A stretch of 25,775 nucleotides of DNA from an uncultured Clostridium sp. (GTDB taxonomy: Bacteria > Bacillota > Clostridia > UBA1212 > UBA1255): NCBI GenBank assembly GCA_900543695.1, contig UQSG01000031.1, forward strand, positions 1 to 25,775, written 5' to 3'. Each line of letters starts with the position of its first letter. The stretch's first letter is position 1. Below the pieces are notes generated by a model. It was not told where the DNA came from. It searched no databases and saw only the letters and a program-made list of their open reading frames with translations. Position numbers and translations under genes: made by a program. Shown here piece by piece: positions 22,476-25,775 of this stretch.

Positions 22476-23330
22476 ATGGCTTCTGGCACAGTTATCGCAG
22501 CGCGGAATTATGATGAGGAACGCGCTTTGTATCATTTGACGGACGCCGTCGTCCGGGACTGCAGCTTTGCGGGGCCCGCCGACGGAGAATCCGTTTTAAA
22601 GGAATGCAGAAACATCACAGTAGAAAACTGCCGCTTTTCTTTGCGTTATCCGCTTTGGCATGCGCGGAATTTTCTGCTTACGGCGTCCGAGCTGGACGAA
22701 AAAACGCGTGCGCCGATCTGGTACTGCACGGACGGGAAAATTCAAGACTGCAGAATCGACGGCGTCAAATGCCTGCGGGAATGTCACCGGATCTCCGTAA
22801 CGCATTCCGAAATTCATTCTCCGGAATTTGGCTGGAAGAGCGCCGAGCTCCGCATCTCCGACAGTGAAATCGAATCAGAATATTTTCTGCTGGACAGCCG
22901 CGCCGTTACGCTCGACCGGATCCGGATGAAAGGAAAATATTCGTTTCAATATATGCAGGATCTGACGATCCGGAATTCCGTTCTTGATACGAAAGACGCA
23001 TTCTGGCACAGCAAGAACGTCACCGTTTCCGATTCCGTTGTAAAAGGGGAATATCTGGGGTGGTTTTCCGAGGGGCTGACGCTGATCAACTGTGAAATTT
23101 CCGGCACGCAGCCGCTCTGCTACTGCAAAAATCTAAAGCTGATCCACTGTACGATGCACGGCGCCGATCTTGCATTCGAGTATTCCGACGTCGATGCGGA
23201 TATTTGCGGGGCGATCGATTCCGTCAAAAATCCCCGCAGCGGGAAAATTACGGCGGATGCTATCGGAGAGATCATCCGAGAGGACGCCGTCATGGATTGC
23301 TGCGCCGATATCGTAATTCGAAATACCTGA
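22476..23330 (+). CDS. DUF3737 family beta-helix protein
   Basis: The 284-residue protein is built of short repeating strands such as LKECRNITVENCRFSLRYPLWHARNF, MQDLTIRNSVLDTKDAFWHSKNVTVSDSVVKGEYLGWFSEGLTLINCEISGTQPLCYCKNLKLIHCTM, and ends near AFEYSDVDADICGAIDSVKNPRSG. This matches DUF3737, right-handed beta-helix proteins of unknown function. No signal peptide. I chose the ATG at 22476 because AAGGAAGG lies upstream; the frame is open back into the insertion sequence, but only by chance. The MerR-type promoter suggests induction by a small molecule or stress. It converges on the permease gene, 9 bases away, with no terminator between. Confidence 0.87.
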   Translation: MASGTVIAARNYDEERALYHLTDAVVRDCSFAGPADGESVLKECRNITVENCRFSLRYPLWHARNFLLTASELDEKTRAPIWYCTDGKIQDCRIDGVKCLRECHRISVTHSEIHSPEFGWKSAELRISDSEIESEYFLLDSRAVTLDRIRMKGKYSFQYMQDLTIRNSVLDTKDAFWHSKNVTVSDSVVKGEYLGWFSEGLTLINCEISGTQPLCYCKNLKLIHCTMHGADLAFEYSDVDADICGAIDSVKNPRSGKITADAIGEIIREDAVMDCCADIVIRNT

Positions 23331-23339
23331 AGCGCTGAA

Positions 23340-24602
23340 TCATGATCGTTCCTCCTCTGCTAAGATCTCGGAAAGATTTGATTTTCTGAGCTTCCGCACG
23401 GTGCTGATCCCTGCGGCGGCCGCGGCCAGCAGAATGCAGGCGACCAGCAGCGCGCCATATTGGAGCAGCAGCTCCGTGTAGAGGTATTTGTGCTTCAGCA
23501 CGCGATAGAAGGTTTGATACAGGAACAGAAACGCGATCTCGGACAGCGCGTAGCACAGCCCCGTACGCAGAAAGACATACCAGAACAGCGCTCTGGCGCG
23601 CAGGCCGGCGGCATACAGAATTGCCAGCGGGCGAAGGCAGAGCTCCGTTTTCCTGTTCTGGTTGTGAAAGAGAATCAATCCGGCAAGAAGGAGCAGAAAA
23701 ATCATAAACAGGGAGTTTTTCCGGTAGCTTGCGCTTACGGCTCCGCTTTCGGCCAGATTCGTCATTTTTGCGGCATATTCCCGCCAGAGCGCGCCCGCGG
23801 GGTGCAGCTTAACGGAGTACCAGTCCTCTTCTGTCGCCAGCTCCTTATACTCCTCCCCTAATCTGTAATATAAATAGATGTCCATGTAAAAATCGTTTTC
23901 TATAAATTGCCTTCCCTTCTCCACATCGTGAAACGTAAAGAAGGCATAGGAGCAGACGTGCGAGGACGGAATAAACTCCTCGTTCTGAAACAAGCTCCAG
24001 TACCGCTCGGAGGCGGGCAGAAAGGCGTTCAAATTCCCACTAGAGCGAAACGATTCTACTGCGCTGTCAAAGAATACGCCGGCCAGCACATAATCCAGGT
24101 CACGGCCCAGCACGCTCCAGGTGAGGGTATCGCCGAGGTCAGCCTTTAAACGGCTATATATCCCATAGTCAATCACGATCGCGTCCTCGCGCCGCATCAG
24201 GGCGTCGTCCTTGAAAAGATAGAGTTCGTCGGGGATTACCATTTGGTTTAACGGCTCCAGCGAGCCCTCGAGCACAACGCCGGGGGTACATTCGACCTGA
24301 TTTTCGCCGCGGCGCAGCGGCCAATGCCCAAAAAACAGCTGAATGCCCAGCGACGCGGAAACATTCTCGCTCTGTGCGATCTGCCGATACGTTTCGGTCG
24401 TGCAGCTTCCGACGCAGACGTCAAAGCGATACGCCTCATACGCCTCGGTGTTCTTTCTTTTTTTATACATCGGCTCAATCAGGGAAACCGATATCACGGC
24501 GAGCAGTCCGAAGATCAGCAGATACTGCAGAATACTTTTCAGAAAATCGCGGAGACGAAGCGAGCCCGCAAACACGCGCCGGATCAATTTCATGTCTTTC
24601 AT
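23340..24602 (-). CDS. FtsX/MacB-type ABC permease
   Basis: The 420-residue protein has one membrane helix near the N-terminus (about 25-47), a large external domain of about 250 residues (with VCVGSCTTE), then three hydrophobic segments in the last 130 residues (SLFMIFLLLLAGLILF, YVFLRTGLCYALSEIAFLFLY, LLVACILLAAAAAGIS). This four-helix layout matches MacB/FtsX-type permeases, which act by moving or sensing external substrates rather than by classical import. ATG at 24602 with GGAGG upstream. It follows the secreted-protein gene by 69 bases, and the partner ATPase lies upstream in the same direction. Conservation with named families is low. Confidence 0.75.
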   Translation of the reverse strand: MKDMKLIRRVFAGSLRLRDFLKSILQYLLIFGLLAVISVSLIEPMYKKRKNTEAYEAYRFDVCVGSCTTETYRQIAQSENVSASLGIQLFFGHWPLRRGENQVECTPGVVLEGSLEPLNQMVIPDELYLFKDDALMRREDAIVIDYGIYSRLKADLGDTLTWSVLGRDLDYVLAGVFFDSAVESFRSSGNLNAFLPASERYWSLFQNEEFIPSSHVCSYAFFTFHDVEKGRQFIENDFYMDIYLYYRLGEEYKELATEEDWYSVKLHPAGALWREYAAKMTNLAESGAVSASYRKNSLFMIFLLLLAGLILFHNQNRKTELCLRPLAILYAAGLRARALFWYVFLRTGLCYALSEIAFLFLYQTFYRVLKHKYLYTELLLQYGALLVACILLAAAAAGISTVRKLRKSNLSEILAEEERS

Positions 24603-24671
24603 AACCGGTTCCTCCTTGCCCTGCGGAGCTGGCAAAATGCCGGCTCCGCAGCTGTGACTGAGCTGAAGCTG

Positions 24672-25205
24672 TTACGCTCCGGGATAGAAATCTCTTACCA
24701 ATGTAGCGCTGTCAGACGTTTCTCCCATATACGTCTTAATCCTGGCCTCGTCGCCGAACATGATGGCAGTGGAGAAGAGCTTGTTCATTGCCTTGATCCA
24801 GAAGGTATCCGGAATATCCTTCGCGGTCATGCCAAAACAAAACCCTGCCTCGCCGTCTATGCGAGGGGAATTAATGGATACCCAATACATATGCCCATCC
24901 GGGTTCCAGCCATTATAACTATACGTTAAGGTTTTGTTCCCACACATCGCAATATCAGTAGGATGCGTCATGGCGTCGTACCACTTTGACTTCTTAACAA
25001 GAAACTCACAATATGCGTCGTTGCTTCCCCACGAGGTGGGCCATGTCATCTCATAGTCAGCCTGAATCGTATAGCGGTATTGCGTCTGCCCCCAGGGCTG
25101 ATAGTATTCGTTGGAATACGAAGTCTTGTAGGCCGCGCTGACCTGCAATGCCGCCAATAATAAGATAAAGGATAAAGTTAGCATGATAATATGTTTTTTC
25201 TTCAT
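24672..25205 (-). CDS. secreted aromatic-rich protein (177 aa), unknown function
   Basis: The 177-residue protein has a clear signal peptide: MKKKHI, a hydrophobic stretch, and an AxA-type cleavage site around residues 23-25 (VSA-AYKT). The mature part is rich in Trp, Tyr and Asn (YYQPWGQTQYRYTIQADYEMTWP) and has three cysteines. The C-terminal third is more helical and ends LVRDFYPGA. ATG at 25205 with GGGAGG upstream. It lies between an ABC ATPase gene and an FtsX-type permease gene. This order resembles bacteriocin units of the lactococcin 972 kind, but I cannot see that family's motifs. It could be an exported peptide, a sensor or an immunity protein. Family not recognised. Confidence 0.7.
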   Translation of the reverse strand: MKKKHIIMLTLSFILLLAALQVSAAYKTSYSNEYYQPWGQTQYRYTIQADYEMTWPTSWGSNDAYCEFLVKKSKWYDAMTHPTDIAMCGNKTLTYSYNGWNPDGHMYWVSINSPRIDGEAGFCFGMTAKDIPDTFWIKAMNKLFSTAIMFGDEARIKTYMGETSDSATLVRDFYPGA

Positions 25206-25394
25206 AAAAGTACCTCCCTACTGTAAATAATATTGTATTCCTCGCGTTTCTGCGTCTGTGAACGTTCAAAACATTGGAATCCTCCCCTTTCCTGAAATTG
25301 TTTCTGAAACAGAGGCCGGCCTTTTGCCCTATAGGAGGAATCGCGCGCTTCCCGTATCAGGTCATACGTTCCAATCCTCTGAAAGAAAAACTTT

Positions 25395-25775
25395 TTACTC
25401 CGCACAGGTAATCTCCTCAATGTTGATCAGGCGGCTGCCCTGCGCAATAATCCGTTCGTCATGAGATACGCATAGCACTGTGACGCCTTTTTCTTCATTA
25501 AGCCCCTTGATCAGCCGGATCAGGTGCTGCCCGTTTGCCGTATCCAGGTTCCCGGTAGGCTCGTCGGCGAGAATAATGTCCGGCTCATTGGCGATTGCCC
25601 GGGCAAAGGCGACGCGCTGCTGTTCTCCGCCGGAGAGCGTGCGCGGATATTCCGCTTTGCGGTGCGCCATGCCTACGACATCTAAAAGCGCGTCAACCCG
25701 TTTCTGGATGTCGGCTTTTTTGACGCCGGCCAGAAGCAGCGGAACCGCGACATTGTCCTTTACACTGAACTGCTG
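25395..25775 (-). CDS. ABC transporter ATP-binding protein, MacB/LolD type (N-terminus beyond window)
   Basis: The visible 126 residues cover the second half of the ATPase: Q-loop (QQFSVKDNVAVPLLLAG), ABC signature LSGGEQQR, Walker B DIILADEPTGNLD, and H-loop VLCVSHDE. The Walker A part is outside the window. The sequence is typical of the MacB/FtsX/LolD class and pairs with the permease at 23340-24602. It is followed by 189 bases before the secreted-protein gene, a gap holding a short palindrome (TGAACGTTCA, 25259-25268) and a possible TTCACA/TACAAT promoter with a 19-base spacer. Confidence 0.93.
   Translation of the reverse strand, partial: QQFSVKDNVAVPLLLAGVKKADIQKRVDALLDVVGMAHRKAEYPRTLSGGEQQRVAFARAIANEPDIILADEPTGNLDTANGQHLIRLIKGLNEEKGVTVLCVSHDERIIAQGSRLINIEEITCAE

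Noticed and set aside
22081..22548. 14-base direct repeat TCATTTGACGGACG at 22081-22094 and 22535-22548
   Set aside because: One copy is in the transposase end, the other inside DUF3737 coding sequence; no structural link, probably chance.
1..25775. CRISPR array, rRNA genes, replication origin, group II intron or retron
   Set aside because: No regularly spaced repeats, rRNA-like sequence, DnaA-box cluster or reverse transcriptase was seen.

Overview
The window (about 25.8 kb, roughly 50% G+C) reads as chromosome of an anaerobic, probably gut-associated Bacillota of class Clostridia. Evidence: many ferredoxin-type Fe-S proteins, an ANTAR regulator next to glutamine synthetase, an iron-type FucO-like dehydrogenase, DUF6320 and DUF3737 proteins, and AGGAGG-type ribosome binding sites. 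The species cannot be named from the sequence.

Layout. (1) 1-2900, minus strand: a worn accessory stretch downstream of a tRNA-Leu(CAA) gene. It holds a cut-off gene at the left edge, a PHP-domain fragment resembling PolC, a pair of small ORFs (a Cys-rich protein and a protein with three DFYGR repeats), and an ECF sigma gene broken by an internal deletion. (2) 2947-11925: tRNA-Leu (minus), then plus-strand genes: a GT4 glycosyltransferase, fucO, a two-component system, a hydrolase / condensation-fold acyltransferase / DUF6320 membrane-protein trio, a cupin and aldose 1-epimerase. (3) 11914-20587, minus strand: one tightly packed nitrogen operon. From promoter to end it runs GltB amidotransferase domain, GltB FMN/Fe-S domain, 4x[4Fe-4S] ferredoxin, FAD oxidoreductase, GltB GXGXG domain, glutamine synthetase, ANTAR regulator, CTP synthase. 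It starts from a consensus promoter followed at once by an intrinsic terminator. A small hairpin with an ANTAR-like hexaloop overlaps and excludes that terminator. (4) 20588-22368: an IS1202-like insertion sequence with a 28-bp target duplication and a frameshifted transposase. It landed in a 37-bp gap between two divergent promoters. (5) 22378-25775: a MerR-type promoter and DUF3737 gene (plus), then a minus-strand ABC ATPase / secreted protein / FtsX-type permease cassette that runs off the right edge.

How the genes work together. The nitrogen operon makes a complete ammonia-to-glutamate path. Glutamine synthetase fixes ammonia, and the split glutamate synthase turns glutamine plus 2-oxoglutarate into glutamate using electrons passed from NAD(P)H through the FAD protein and ferredoxin. 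CTP synthase is a major glutamine consumer. The encoded ANTAR protein is the obvious candidate to bind the leader and allow read-through, giving an autoregulatory loop (inference). The two-component system plus hydrolase/acyltransferase/DUF6320 block looks like an envelope or lipid acyl-modification unit. The ABC/secreted-protein cassette looks like an export or self-protection unit for an unknown secreted product.
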